Source: Alistipes provencensis (lineage in GTDB: Bacteria; Bacteroidota; Bacteroidia; Bacteroidales; Rikenellaceae). Taken from it: a stretch of DNA of 64,000 nucleotides. The translations under genes and the position numbers were made by a program. Below, piece by piece: positions 25,712-33,349 of the stretch. Numbering within the stretch: position 1 is the stretch's first letter; each line of letters begins with the position of its first letter. The notes below the pieces were generated by a model. It made no database searches. It worked only from the letters and a program-made list of their open reading frames with translations, and had not been told where the DNA came from. The DNA lies in assembly GCF_900083545.1 (NCBI RefSeq), contig NZ_LT559262.1, positions 62,001 through 126,000 on the forward strand, written 5' to 3'.

Positions 25712-27033
25712 CCGGGCGCATCCGACATACGTTCGCCGCAGCCGCGTTGCTGCTGCTGGCCCTGACGGCCGGACCGCATCCGGCCGCCTCACAGCCGTGG
25801 GCGCCCCGGGACGGTGACAGCGCATTCGGAGGAACTCCCGGGATACACCTCTTCCTGCCCAGCCAGTTCATCGAATCGATCCGCCGGGACCGACTGACCA
25901 TGGCCCGCATCCGCAGCTATCGTGAAACCTACGCCAAGGCCGTCGAGCAGGGCGAATACGAGCGGGCGCTGGCCTATACCGATTCGCTGATCCACATGGC
26001 CGAACACCACCCCATCCCGGGCGTGACTTTCACGGGAGGCTATCAGAAGCGCGCCCGGATGCTCCACCTTCTGCACCGCGACGCCGAGGCTTGCGCGGCT
26101 TTCGACCGGGCCGTGAAAGTCCGGGATTCGGTCATGCACCTCGAGCAGAGCCAGACGCTGCGCGAAATGCAGGCTTCGTACGAACTGGACCGGCTGGAAC
26201 TCGACAAGGCACTGCTCACGGCCCACCACCACAAGACGGCCCTCATCTCGCTGGCTCTGCTGCTCGCAGCGATCGGGGCGGGAATCGGGTTCATCTACGC
26301 CGGAAACCGCCGCACCCAGCGGCTTCAGCGCGAATTGCTGCAACAAATGCAGCATGTACACGAAAGCGAGGCGAAGAAGGCGGATTTCATCAATTCGATC
26401 TGCCACGAGGTGCGCACGCCGCTCAACAGCATCACGGGGTTCTCGGAGCTGCTCTCCACGGAGGAGGTGCTGCCCGAAGCCCACGCACAATACTGCGAGA
26501 TCATTCAGGAGAGCCGCCGCCAGTTGCGCTATCTGTTCGACGACCTGCTCGAGGTCTCCTACCTCGAGAATCTCACCGAACCGCTGCCGTGCGACTATCT
26601 GGACATCTGCGCCCTGTGCCGCACGCAACTGCGGGTGATGAAGGTCCGCTTCCCCAAAGCCGGCGTGACCTATGTCGACGGGATTCCCGTAGAGCCGGTC
26701 GCGGCAATCTCGAGCGAGAAATACCTCACTATCCTCATCGCGGCACTGCTCGGCAACGCGCACAAATTCACCCGGCAGGGACAGATTAGCCTCGAATGCA
26801 GCAGGGATGAGGAGCATTTCCGCATCACCGTCACGGACACCGGATGCGGCATCCCGCCCGAGCAGTACGACTACGTCTTCGAACGTTTCACCAAACTCGA
26901 CACCTTCAGTCAGGGCAACGGACTGGGGTTGTACCTCTGCCGCCTGATCGTCGGCCATCTGGGCGGCGAAATCCAGATCGACCCCGACTACACCGGCGGT
27001 ACGCGCGTGGTGGCAACCCTGCCGCGCAAATAA
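25708..27033 (+). CDS. Membrane sensor histidine kinase
   Basis: 441 residues: signal peptide (1-28), a short helical sensor region (about 30-175) with TPR-like character, a TM segment (about 178-198), then HisKA with SICHEVRTPLNSITGFSELL. His233 is the phospho-acceptor. The HATPase domain (about 335-440) has ALLGNAHKFTRQG, DTGCGIPPEQYDYVFERF and QGNGLGLYLCRLIV, so all catalytic boxes are present. It overlaps the preceding pseudokinase (ATGA). No response regulator is fused. The lone receiver at 23147 is the nearest candidate partner. Confidence 0.9.
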   Translation: MTGRIRHTFAAAALLLLALTAGPHPAASQPWAPRDGDSAFGGTPGIHLFLPSQFIESIRRDRLTMARIRSYRETYAKAVEQGEYERALAYTDSLIHMAEHHPIPGVTFTGGYQKRARMLHLLHRDAEACAAFDRAVKVRDSVMHLEQSQTLREMQASYELDRLELDKALLTAHHHKTALISLALLLAAIGAGIGFIYAGNRRTQRLQRELLQQMQHVHESEAKKADFINSICHEVRTPLNSITGFSELLSTEEVLPEAHAQYCEIIQESRRQLRYLFDDLLEVSYLENLTEPLPCDYLDICALCRTQLRVMKVRFPKAGVTYVDGIPVEPVAAISSEKYLTILIAALLGNAHKFTRQGQISLECSRDEEHFRITVTDTGCGIPPEQYDYVFERFTKLDTFSQGNGLGLYLCRLIVGHLGGEIQIDPDYTGGTRVVATLPRK

Positions 27034-27044
27034 CTGACCAAATA

Positions 27045-27179
27045 AAAAGGGAGGGACCGAATTTCGATGCCGGTCTGTTTGAGCTTCGACCCGTTGAAGG
27101 TATAGCTCAACTCAGCCGACTGCAGCCGCCACAGGGTTCCGCACTGTGTTGTATATAGTCCATGCGAATTTTCAAAGTC
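27045..27179 (-). pseudogene. Fragment of a SusC/RagA-type TonB-dependent receptor
   Basis: One minus-strand frame with no start codon reads CGTLWRLQSAELSYTF followed by NGSKLKQTGIEIRSL. This is the signature near the C-terminus of SusC proteins (compare YLRMKNIQLTYNFPKRLLK in the SusC at 34960). About 40 codons remain, without the rest of the barrel, so it is a decayed remnant. It ends exactly where a 16-bp palindrome (27180-27195) begins. Confidence 0.5.
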
Positions 27180-27195
27180 TTGTGATTAATCACAA
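27180..27195. repeat. 16-bp palindrome TTGTGATTAATCACAA, copy 1
   Basis: A perfect palindrome, one of three in 390 bp around the tRNA-Arg gene. It lies at the edge of the SusC fragment. Confidence 0.85.
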
Positions 27196-27297
27196 ACAAA
27201 TAAAAAACAGCCATGAGCGCCCTTCTACCCCATATTTATGTGTTGTCAGAAAAATAAGAGCGATCTTCATATAGCATGAAAATCGCCCATCGAGAAG

Positions 27298-27371
<74 letters not shown>

Positions 27372-27389
27372 ATCGTTAAAATGACGCTG

Positions 27390-27420
27390 CAAAAGTAAGA
27401 AATTTCGGAGCAACTACAAA
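27390..27420 (-). promoter_or_regulatory. Promoter of the tRNA-Arg gene
   Basis: On the minus strand TTTG (27417-27420), a 19-nt spacer and TACTTTTG (27390-27397) lie about 20 nt before the tRNA. Palindrome copy 2 sits immediately upstream of the -33 box. Confidence 0.75.
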
Positions 27421-27427
27421 AATATGC

Positions 27428-27443
27428 TTGTGATTAATCACAA
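27428..27443. repeat. 16-bp palindrome TTGTGATTAATCACAA, copy 2
   Basis: Identical to copy 1, and just upstream of the tRNA-Arg promoter. Confidence 0.85.
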
Positions 27444-27497
27444 AAAATAGATGCCGGTACATTTCTTATATTGACCTTTTCCCTTCACATTTCAACA

Positions 27498-27629
27498 TCA
27501 GACCTCCGGGACTTTTGCACTGCGGGCTTTTTTATCCACTGTGCTTTCCTTGTGATTCATCACAAAGAAAGCAATGCCAGCTATCAGCAGGAGGTATCGT
27601 TTCAGGGATATGGGCTTTCGCGGTTTCAT
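27498..27629 (-). CDS. Possible 43-residue single-TM peptide
   Basis: A short frame begins at ATG 27629, 7 nt after the end of the alpha-galactosidase gene on the same strand. It encodes a basic N-terminus (MKPRKPISLKRY), a hydrophobic segment (LLLIAGIAFFVM) and a charged tail (NHKESTVDKKARSAKVPEV). The close spacing and protein-like layout suggest a real last gene of the PUL-A transcript. Its codons include palindrome copy 3. No family is recognised, and chance cannot be excluded at this length. Confidence 0.35.
   Translation of the reverse strand: MKPRKPISLKRYLLLIAGIAFFVMNHKESTVDKKARSAKVPEV
27550..27565. repeat. 16-bp palindrome, copy 3 (one mismatch)
   Basis: TTGTGATTCATCACAA differs from the other two copies at one central base. 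It lies inside the possible 43-residue peptide gene. Confidence 0.8.
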
Positions 27630-27636
27630 GGGACGT

Positions 27637-29838
27637 CTACTGCGCCTTGAGGACAAATACGGCGCTGTCGTATATCTTCGACAGGTGGGGGTTTATGCCG
27701 GCATTCATGAGCAGTTCACCGCTGAGGGTCTTGCCGTCGAACCAGAAGCGGGGTTTGTCGACGTTCAGCTCCCGCACGGCGTACCCGGCCTTGGGGTCGA
27801 GCCCGTCGAGGCGGAATTTCGGGATCAGCGAACGGCCCTGATAGTGCAGGCTGTAGGCGAAGAGCACGGCCTGCCGCTTGTCTTTCGAGACATACAATAC
27901 CCCGTAGCTGCCGCTCTCGTCGTAGGGCGTGCCGATGCGGTAGAGGTCGCCCTGCATCACGATGTCGCGGTACTCCTTGTAGCTGGCGATGGCCCGGCGT
28001 GCGAATTCCTTCTCGGCGTCGGTCATCTGTTTGGGCTGGAGCTCCATGCCGAGACGTCCGGCGCAGGCCATGTCGAAGCGGAACTTGATCGGCGTGACGT
28101 TGCCCGTCTGGTGGTTGGGCACGGCCGAGACGTGCGAACCCATCGCCACGGCCGGATAGAAGAGGCTCGTGCCGTACTGGATGCGGGCCCTCGACAGCGC
28201 TTCGGTGTTGTCGCTGGTCCAGAATTCGTCGAAATACCGGAGCGCCCCGTACTCCACGCGGCCGCCGCCCGAAGCGCAGGCTTGGATCAGCACGTCGGGA
28301 TATTTGGCCCGGATGCGCTCCATCACGCGGTAGAATCCCTGCGCATAGTCGATCCAGAAGTGCGACTGCTCGTCGGCGGGCAGATAGGCCGAACCCACGT
28401 TGTTGGCGTTGCGGTTGGCGTCCCACTTGATGTAGTCGATCTTGTCCGAGAGCTTCATCGTGTTGTCGAATGTCTCGAAGACGAAGTCCTGCACGGCGGG
28501 GTTCGAGAGGTCCAGCAGCCATTGCCTGCGGGTCTCGGGCGCGTCGCGCTTCGGCGGCCGCACGATCCAGTCGGGATGCTTCTCGGCCAGTTCGCTCTTG
28601 GGGTTGACCATCTCGGGCTCGATCCAGATGCCGAATTTCAGCCCCTTGCGGTGGGCGTAGGAGGCGATGTCGTCGATCCCGGCGGGGAGTTTCTTCTGGT
28701 TGACCTGCCAGTCGCCCAGTCCGGCGTTGGCGGCGTTGCGCGGGTACTTGTTGCCGAACCAGCCGTCGTCCAAGACGAACATCTCGAGCCCCATCGAAGC
28801 GGCATCGTCGATCATCTGTTTCAGGACCTTGGCGTCGAAATCGAAATAGGCCCCCTCCCAACTGTTGAGCAGCGTCGGGACGACCCGTTCGGCGTGGTAG
28901 ACGCCATAGTTGCGGCCCCAGTCGTGGAGGTTGCGCGAGGCACCTCCGGCGCCGCGCAGCGAGTGGGTGTAGATCATCTCCGGGGTGGTGAACGACTCGC
29001 CCGGCCGGAGCCGGTATTCCGAAGCGTTGGGGTTGGCCCCGGCCAGTATGGTCAGCGCGTCGTATTCGTCGACCTCGAAGTTGAGGCGGAAATTGCCGCT
29101 CCACGCCAGCGCTCCGGCGATCACTTCGCCGCAGTTCTCGCTGAAGGCGTCACTCCCCAGCGTGAGCATGAAGGAGGGGTTCTCGGTGTGCGTGGTGCGC
29201 ACCTCGCGCATCGACTCGATGCTTTTCGACCCGTGGGTCAGCAGCGTGTGGTCGACCTGCGCTTCGCGCGCCCAAGCGCCGTAGAGGTGTGTCAGCAGGT
29301 ATTTGTCGGCTTTCAGCGTCAGGGCCGAGGAGTAGAAACTGTGTAGTGTGACGGGACCCTGCTCGCGGTTGCGGATCACCGTGTGCGTGGTGATGACGTT
29401 CTCCCGGGCATAGGCCGTGAAGACCAGTTCGACGTCCAGCGCCTGACTGCTGTCGCTCATCTTCACGACGGTCTCGGTGACGTTGGGGTCGGCCAGTTGC
29501 CGCGACGTGTGAGACACATAACGCAGGTCGGTGTTCATGTCCCCGTCGGCGTGGGTGACGCGCAGGGCCGGTTCGCGGAAATTCCGCCCGCCCATCGCGG
29601 GATAGGCCAAATCGTCGGTCCCGTGGTCGGCGCGGCGGGAACTCTTGTAGTCGGACAATGGGGCCGGGTCGTCGATACGGCCCCCGAAGTGGCGGAAATA
29701 AACCTCTCCGCCCGAGCGGGCGGCAAGCACCATCGACACATCGTCGGTGCGGATGTCGATGAGTTGTTGAGGGGCAGCGGCGGAAACCGCGCCTGCGGAT
29801 AAGGCGGCGGAGAGCAAGGTCAGCAATCGGTGTATCAT
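27637..29838 (-). CDS. GH36 family alpha-galactosidase
   Basis: A 733-residue secreted enzyme with a signal peptide (MIHRLLTLLSAALSAGAVSA). An N-terminal beta-sandwich (about 20-300) is followed by the GH36 TIM barrel with FVLDDGWFGNKYPRN, GLKFGIWIEPEMVNP and IDYIKWDANR, whose Asp near residue 470 is the expected nucleophile. EFWTSDNTEA supplies the expected acid/base Asp near 540. A C-terminal beta domain follows. It should remove terminal alpha-galactose in the periplasm or at the surface. It is the only recognisable glycoside hydrolase of PUL-A and its last large gene. An 81-nt gap with a 14-bp hairpin separates it from the upstream gene. Confidence 0.93.
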   Translation of the reverse strand: MIHRLLTLLSAALSAGAVSAAAPQQLIDIRTDDVSMVLAARSGGEVYFRHFGGRIDDPAPLSDYKSSRRADHGTDDLAYPAMGGRNFREPALRVTHADGDMNTDLRYVSHTSRQLADPNVTETVVKMSDSSQALDVELVFTAYARENVITTHTVIRNREQGPVTLHSFYSSALTLKADKYLLTHLYGAWAREAQVDHTLLTHGSKSIESMREVRTTHTENPSFMLTLGSDAFSENCGEVIAGALAWSGNFRLNFEVDEYDALTILAGANPNASEYRLRPGESFTTPEMIYTHSLRGAGGASRNLHDWGRNYGVYHAERVVPTLLNSWEGAYFDFDAKVLKQMIDDAASMGLEMFVLDDGWFGNKYPRNAANAGLGDWQVNQKKLPAGIDDIASYAHRKGLKFGIWIEPEMVNPKSELAEKHPDWIVRPPKRDAPETRRQWLLDLSNPAVQDFVFETFDNTMKLSDKIDYIKWDANRNANNVGSAYLPADEQSHFWIDYAQGFYRVMERIRAKYPDVLIQACASGGGRVEYGALRYFDEFWTSDNTEALSRARIQYGTSLFYPAVAMGSHVSAVPNHQTGNVTPIKFRFDMACAGRLGMELQPKQMTDAEKEFARRAIASYKEYRDIVMQGDLYRIGTPYDESGSYGVLYVSKDKRQAVLFAYSLHYQGRSLIPKFRLDGLDPKAGYAVRELNVDKPRFWFDGKTLSGELLMNAGINPHLSKIYDSAVFVLKAQ

Positions 29839-29862
29839 AGTGCGGTTATGGGAATTCTGAAG

Positions 29863-29894
29863 ATGGTGTCACATGGAAATCCATGTGACACCAT
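29863..29894. other. Perfect 14-bp inverted repeat
   Basis: atggtgtcacatgg, loop aaat, and the exact complement. It lies in the 81-nt gap between the FISUMP lipoprotein gene and the alpha-galactosidase gene. No T-run follows on the minus strand, so it is not a classic terminator. It could be an mRNA-processing or stabilising hairpin that sets different levels of the two products, or an operator. Confidence 0.6.
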
Positions 29895-29919
29895 TCTATT
29901 GAAGTCTATTGTAGATTGG

Positions 29920-31395
29920 CTAATAATTTGCTACGCACCGGACGTTGTTTGAGGACCCCGTCTCGGCATAGGTTGAGAAATTACAACTGTTGTTACCGAT
30001 CGTAATGCGGTAATTCTTGTTATCGCTGGTCACGGTAGCTGTCCAGTGGAACGAATAGGTTCCGAAACTGCCAAATTTATCCCCCGTATATTTGCCGCAG
30101 GGCAGGATATTGAAGCCGATCCGTTCAATTACATCGGGGAAATACATCGGGTATTTTCCGACCGGGAAGATGCCGCTGGGTTTCGTCAGGTTGAACATCG
30201 TTCCACCATCCACGGCGTTGGCATTCGCCGCCCACAATCCGCCTTCGGCCGCCGGACGGCTGCCGCGCAGATAGGAGGCCACAAATCCGTGATCGACCAT
30301 ATTCATCGTAGCCATCGGATTTGTCTCCCGGCTGTCAGGCATGTAAATTCCCTCTTTAGCGGCGAGCACTTCTTCGAGCGAGCTCTTGCGCAGTCCGTAA
30401 TCATCGGCGATACCTGATGCCAGATCGTAAAAATCATAGGCGTTGGGAACATGCCACCCCTCGGGACAGATGCCGCGAATCTGGACATTGTACGATGTGA
30501 CTCCGTTATTGAGCGTATAGGAATTACCCATATCGTCGGTTCCCGAAGCCCCGTACACATAGGGATTAGCCCCGGCGGAGAGCCCCGTCATGGCTTCGGC
30601 CCATGTATAGTAACGGCCGTATTTCGAACCGTCGGGATCATCGGGCGCCGTGCGGCCCACCGAACCGTCCTCTCCGGCATTATTGAGATTCACGGTCATC
30701 CATGTTTTGGTACCGTAGCGCTTGGCCGGATATCCGTCGGTCGGCAGCACACAGATCATCTTTTCGAAGTGATGGGTCTCCGAAAGCCCCGTCTTGCTGA
30801 CCGTGGTCACCGTAATGCTGTTTGCAGGAATGTTCACCGACTTGCGGTTGGCCTTGAGCACAACCCGTTCCGTATCGCCTCCGCCGACGATAGTCAATGC
30901 CTCCGGAACCGTCCATGAATAGGTCGCCACTTGTTCATCGCCGGGAACATAGACCGAGAACTCTTCGTCCAGATCCACCGTCAGCGAACCGACGATCGAA
31001 CTCTGCACATAAGCCGGACGCGGGGGAAGCCCCGTGATGACGATCTCTTTCCACAGGGTACGGGGAGTGCTGGCCCCCGCAGCGTTCCGGGCGGTAACGG
31101 TGATGACACCGGCCGGAATGACGCCCTCGGCCAACCCGGCCACCAAAAGACGCGAGGTATTTTCGCCCTCGACGATATTGAGCATTTCGGGCAGGCTCCA
31201 GAAGTAATCCTCCGCTCCGGACTCTTCCGGAACCGAAAGTTCGAACGAATCGCCCATCCGGACGGTATAAGGAGCCTCAAGCCCCACGACGATAAAATCG
31301 GGCTGCGACGGGACCGCAGGTTCATCATCGCTGCATGCGGTCGTAAGCAGAGCTCCGGAGAGCAGCCATGCCGCATATCGAATAAGTCGTTTCAT
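29920..31395 (-). CDS. FISUMP-domain lipoprotein with two Ig-like domains
   Basis: 491 residues. The lipobox LSGALLTTAC-SDDE puts the lipidated Cys near 21. Two Ig/PKD-like repeats follow: about 35-125, with YTVRMGDSFELSVPE and FWSLPEMLNIVEGENTSRLLV; and about 130-220, with YSWTVPEALTIVGGGDTERVV. The second half (about 225-491) is a FISUMP domain: YGTKTWMTVNLNN, GRYYTWAEAM, RGICPEGWHVPNAYDFYDLA and the terminal VRCVANY. FISUMP proteins of Bacteroidetes are extracellular and probably bind glycans. In this position (after SusD, before the hydrolase) it is a candidate surface glycan-binding lipoprotein of PUL-A. Confidence 0.85.
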   Translation of the reverse strand: MKRLIRYAAWLLSGALLTTACSDDEPAVPSQPDFIVVGLEAPYTVRMGDSFELSVPEESGAEDYFWSLPEMLNIVEGENTSRLLVAGLAEGVIPAGVITVTARNAAGASTPRTLWKEIVITGLPPRPAYVQSSIVGSLTVDLDEEFSVYVPGDEQVATYSWTVPEALTIVGGGDTERVVLKANRKSVNIPANSITVTTVSKTGLSETHHFEKMICVLPTDGYPAKRYGTKTWMTVNLNNAGEDGSVGRTAPDDPDGSKYGRYYTWAEAMTGLSAGANPYVYGASGTDDMGNSYTLNNGVTSYNVQIRGICPEGWHVPNAYDFYDLASGIADDYGLRKSSLEEVLAAKEGIYMPDSRETNPMATMNMVDHGFVASYLRGSRPAAEGGLWAANANAVDGGTMFNLTKPSGIFPVGKYPMYFPDVIERIGFNILPCGKYTGDKFGSFGTYSFHWTATVTSDNKNYRITIGNNSCNFSTYAETGSSNNVRCVANY

Positions 31396-31407
31396 AGTTG
31401 CTGATTT

Positions 31408-32310
31408 TTATTTCCTGTTTTCAATCTCTTCAAGACGCTGCTCCATAGCCCGCCAAGTACCGGCCACCTGCCCGAAACTGTCGTAACCGCCGACTTCGAA
31501 CATGAATACGCCGTCATATCCCGTCGAGGCGATTGCCCCGATCAGTACGGGCCAGTCGATCACGCCCCTGCCCATCGTCCAATGCTTCTCATCCACGGCA
31601 TCGTAATCCGAAATGTGAAGACTGGCGATACGGCCACCTACGGCCCGGGCAAACGCTTCGGGGGTTTCTTGCAGCAAATGGTTGGTATCGAAGCAAATAC
31701 CGACCGAAGGATCTATCCGCCCGAACAACGCCAGCATCTCGTCCGAGGTGTTGCATAGGCAAGTTCGCGGCAGGTCCTCGACAAGCAGTTGGGCATCGGT
31801 GCCGCGGGCAGCCTCGGCCAGCGTGTTGATCGAGTTCACGCTGTTTTCGAAATGGACGGCTCGCAGCGAGTCGGTGATCGGCTCCGCGCTGGGATGCAGA
31901 ACCATCTTCCGGGGATTGAGCGTCTGTACGGCATCGATGAACCATGCTATTTGCCCTACGACGGCCGTACGGAGCGAGTCGTTCGGAGAACTGATGTCCC
32001 AAGCGCGGCCGAAAGGAAGATGCACGGACCAGACGACGAGTCCGGCCTGTTCGGCATCGGCGCGGAATCGTTCGATAGCCGCAAGCCGCTCTTCGGAGGA
32101 TTTTCCGCGCAGCGAATTGAGCGTCACCTCGACATAACCGAACCCGGCCTCTTTGACCTGCTGTAATTTTTCAGCCGGCATGGTCAGCGATACCGACAAC
32201 CCCATCGGCCAACTGCGATATGCCTCGAGCGTACTGCGTCCGGCAGTCCCGCAACCGGATACCGACGCGGTCAGGAGCAGGAATAGGATAAATTTTACGG
32301 TATGTTTCAT
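31408..32310 (-). CDS. Xylose-isomerase-like TIM-barrel lipoprotein (sugar phosphate isomerase/epimerase family)
   Basis: 300 residues from ATG 32310, which starts the lipoprotein signal MKHTVKFILFLLLTASVSGC; the longer start at 32412 lies inside the upstream gene. The AP-endonuclease-2/xylose-isomerase barrel keeps the usual metal-binding set: Glu in LLVEDLPRTC, Asp in ICFDTNHLL, His in SLHISDYD and Glu in FMFEVGGYD, plus His in MVLHPSAEP. The substrate is unknown. Family members act on free sugars, keto-sugars or sugar phosphates, and extracytoplasmic ones are common in Bacteroidetes PULs. It is a clear paralogue of the 54862-55731 protein in PUL-B (shared VWSVHLPF, LPRTCL, CFDTNHLL), though that one has a plain signal peptide. 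Confidence 0.85.
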   Translation of the reverse strand: MKHTVKFILFLLLTASVSGCGTAGRSTLEAYRSWPMGLSVSLTMPAEKLQQVKEAGFGYVEVTLNSLRGKSSEERLAAIERFRADAEQAGLVVWSVHLPFGRAWDISSPNDSLRTAVVGQIAWFIDAVQTLNPRKMVLHPSAEPITDSLRAVHFENSVNSINTLAEAARGTDAQLLVEDLPRTCLCNTSDEMLALFGRIDPSVGICFDTNHLLQETPEAFARAVGGRIASLHISDYDAVDEKHWTMGRGVIDWPVLIGAIASTGYDGVFMFEVGGYDSFGQVAGTWRAMEQRLEEIENRK

Positions 32311-32317
32311 GGGTTTG

Positions 32318-33322
32318 TCAGCTTTGAGGTTGATGGTCGGCCGGATAGCTGAACGTATTGTTGAGCATCCAGCGTCCCTTGTAAATCTGTGCGCCGTCCC
32401 GTTGGTAAACACTGCGGCCGCCGGTATCGATCAGTTTGTCCGACCAATAGCTCTGTGTCGGATAGAGCAGGATCGTTTCGTAATCGGCCGGGCCCGACGA
32501 CACACACTTGATATTGGCCGTCGTGCTGGCGTTAAAGCGCACGAACTCCTTGGTCGAGACATTGAATTTCCAGATCGCATTGGGCGTGGTGAGCCAAAGC
32601 TGGTTGAGCCCGTACACCGGAAACAGCTCATGCGCATTGTTCTGTCCTTCGGGCAGCGGATAGGTGTCCTGCAGCACCAGCGCCGGCCTGCCGTCGGACC
32701 GGGTATACCGGTAAGTATGGATCACATCGCCGGCTGTGGCCCACAGGAGCTCGTTGGTGCGGTCCCAGACGGCATTGTGCCCGAAGGTCAGCGGGTAGGT
32801 CGCCACTGGTTCGGACGCGAACCGCCGCCCGAAGTCGACCTCGTAAAGACGCAGTTTATCACCGTCGGCCGTGCCGTCGGTCGATGAGGCTACGACGACA
32901 TTGCCGTCGGGCAGCAATTCGGCCGAGTGAGGCTGACCTTTCGGGCAGGCATAGAACATCACCCGCTTGTCTTCGATCCGGATGATCGCCACTCCGCCGC
33001 GGGTCGCCGTGATGAGCAGGTATTTGCAATCATAAATCGGTTTGACTTCGTCGGGCAGTTCGAACCAAGCCTGCTCGGCAGCCGTCAGGTCCGAATCGGC
33101 GGGTGTCCAATGCCAGAGCATCTCGCCGGTCGTGCGGTCGACGAGTGCGACACGGCTCGGATTCTGTTCGACGAGCGCGATCACCTTTTCGCCGGTAGAC
33201 GCAGGCGGATCGAGCGGCGGCAGCGGGATGATCGGCTTGTCGTCCTCGCTGCAAGCCGCACACAGAGCGATGGCTGCACATAGGCCGATGACAAATCTGA
33301 AAAAAAGGTGTTTGTATGTCAT
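32318..33322 (-). CDS. Propeller-like lipoprotein of PUL-A (DUF6528-like)
   Basis: 334 residues. Lipobox AIALCAAC-SEDD, lipidated Cys near 24. The body has repeated short beta units with Trp or Asp closures (VALVDRTTGEMLWHWTPAD, VAIIRIEDKRVMFYA, NVVVASSTDG, NQLWLTTPNAIWKFN), suggesting a beta-propeller. It resembles the DUF6528 family found beside SusCD pairs, but I am unsure of the exact name. GQPHSAELLPDG and FGHNAVWD put histidines in loops that could bind a ligand. A surface or periplasmic glycan-binding or processing role is inferred from its position right after susD. Confidence 0.7.
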   Translation of the reverse strand: MTYKHLFFRFVIGLCAAIALCAACSEDDKPIIPLPPLDPPASTGEKVIALVEQNPSRVALVDRTTGEMLWHWTPADSDLTAAEQAWFELPDEVKPIYDCKYLLITATRGGVAIIRIEDKRVMFYACPKGQPHSAELLPDGNVVVASSTDGTADGDKLRLYEVDFGRRFASEPVATYPLTFGHNAVWDRTNELLWATAGDVIHTYRYTRSDGRPALVLQDTYPLPEGQNNAHELFPVYGLNQLWLTTPNAIWKFNVSTKEFVRFNASTTANIKCVSSGPADYETILLYPTQSYWSDKLIDTGGRSVYQRDGAQIYKGRWMLNNTFSYPADHQPQS

Positions 33323-33349
33323 GGTTATAGAATTTTATAGGTTACTTGA

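Noticed and set aside
27090..27209. Short minus-strand frame with a Cys-Gly-Gly-Cys end, resembling a modified-peptide precursor
   Set aside because: The same DNA reads in another frame as a SusC C-terminal fragment, and its first half is produced by the palindrome sequence; no maturation enzyme is nearby.
27574..29346. Long plus-strand open frame opposite the alpha-galactosidase gene
   Set aside because: Antisense shadow of a GH36 gene with intact catalytic motifs.
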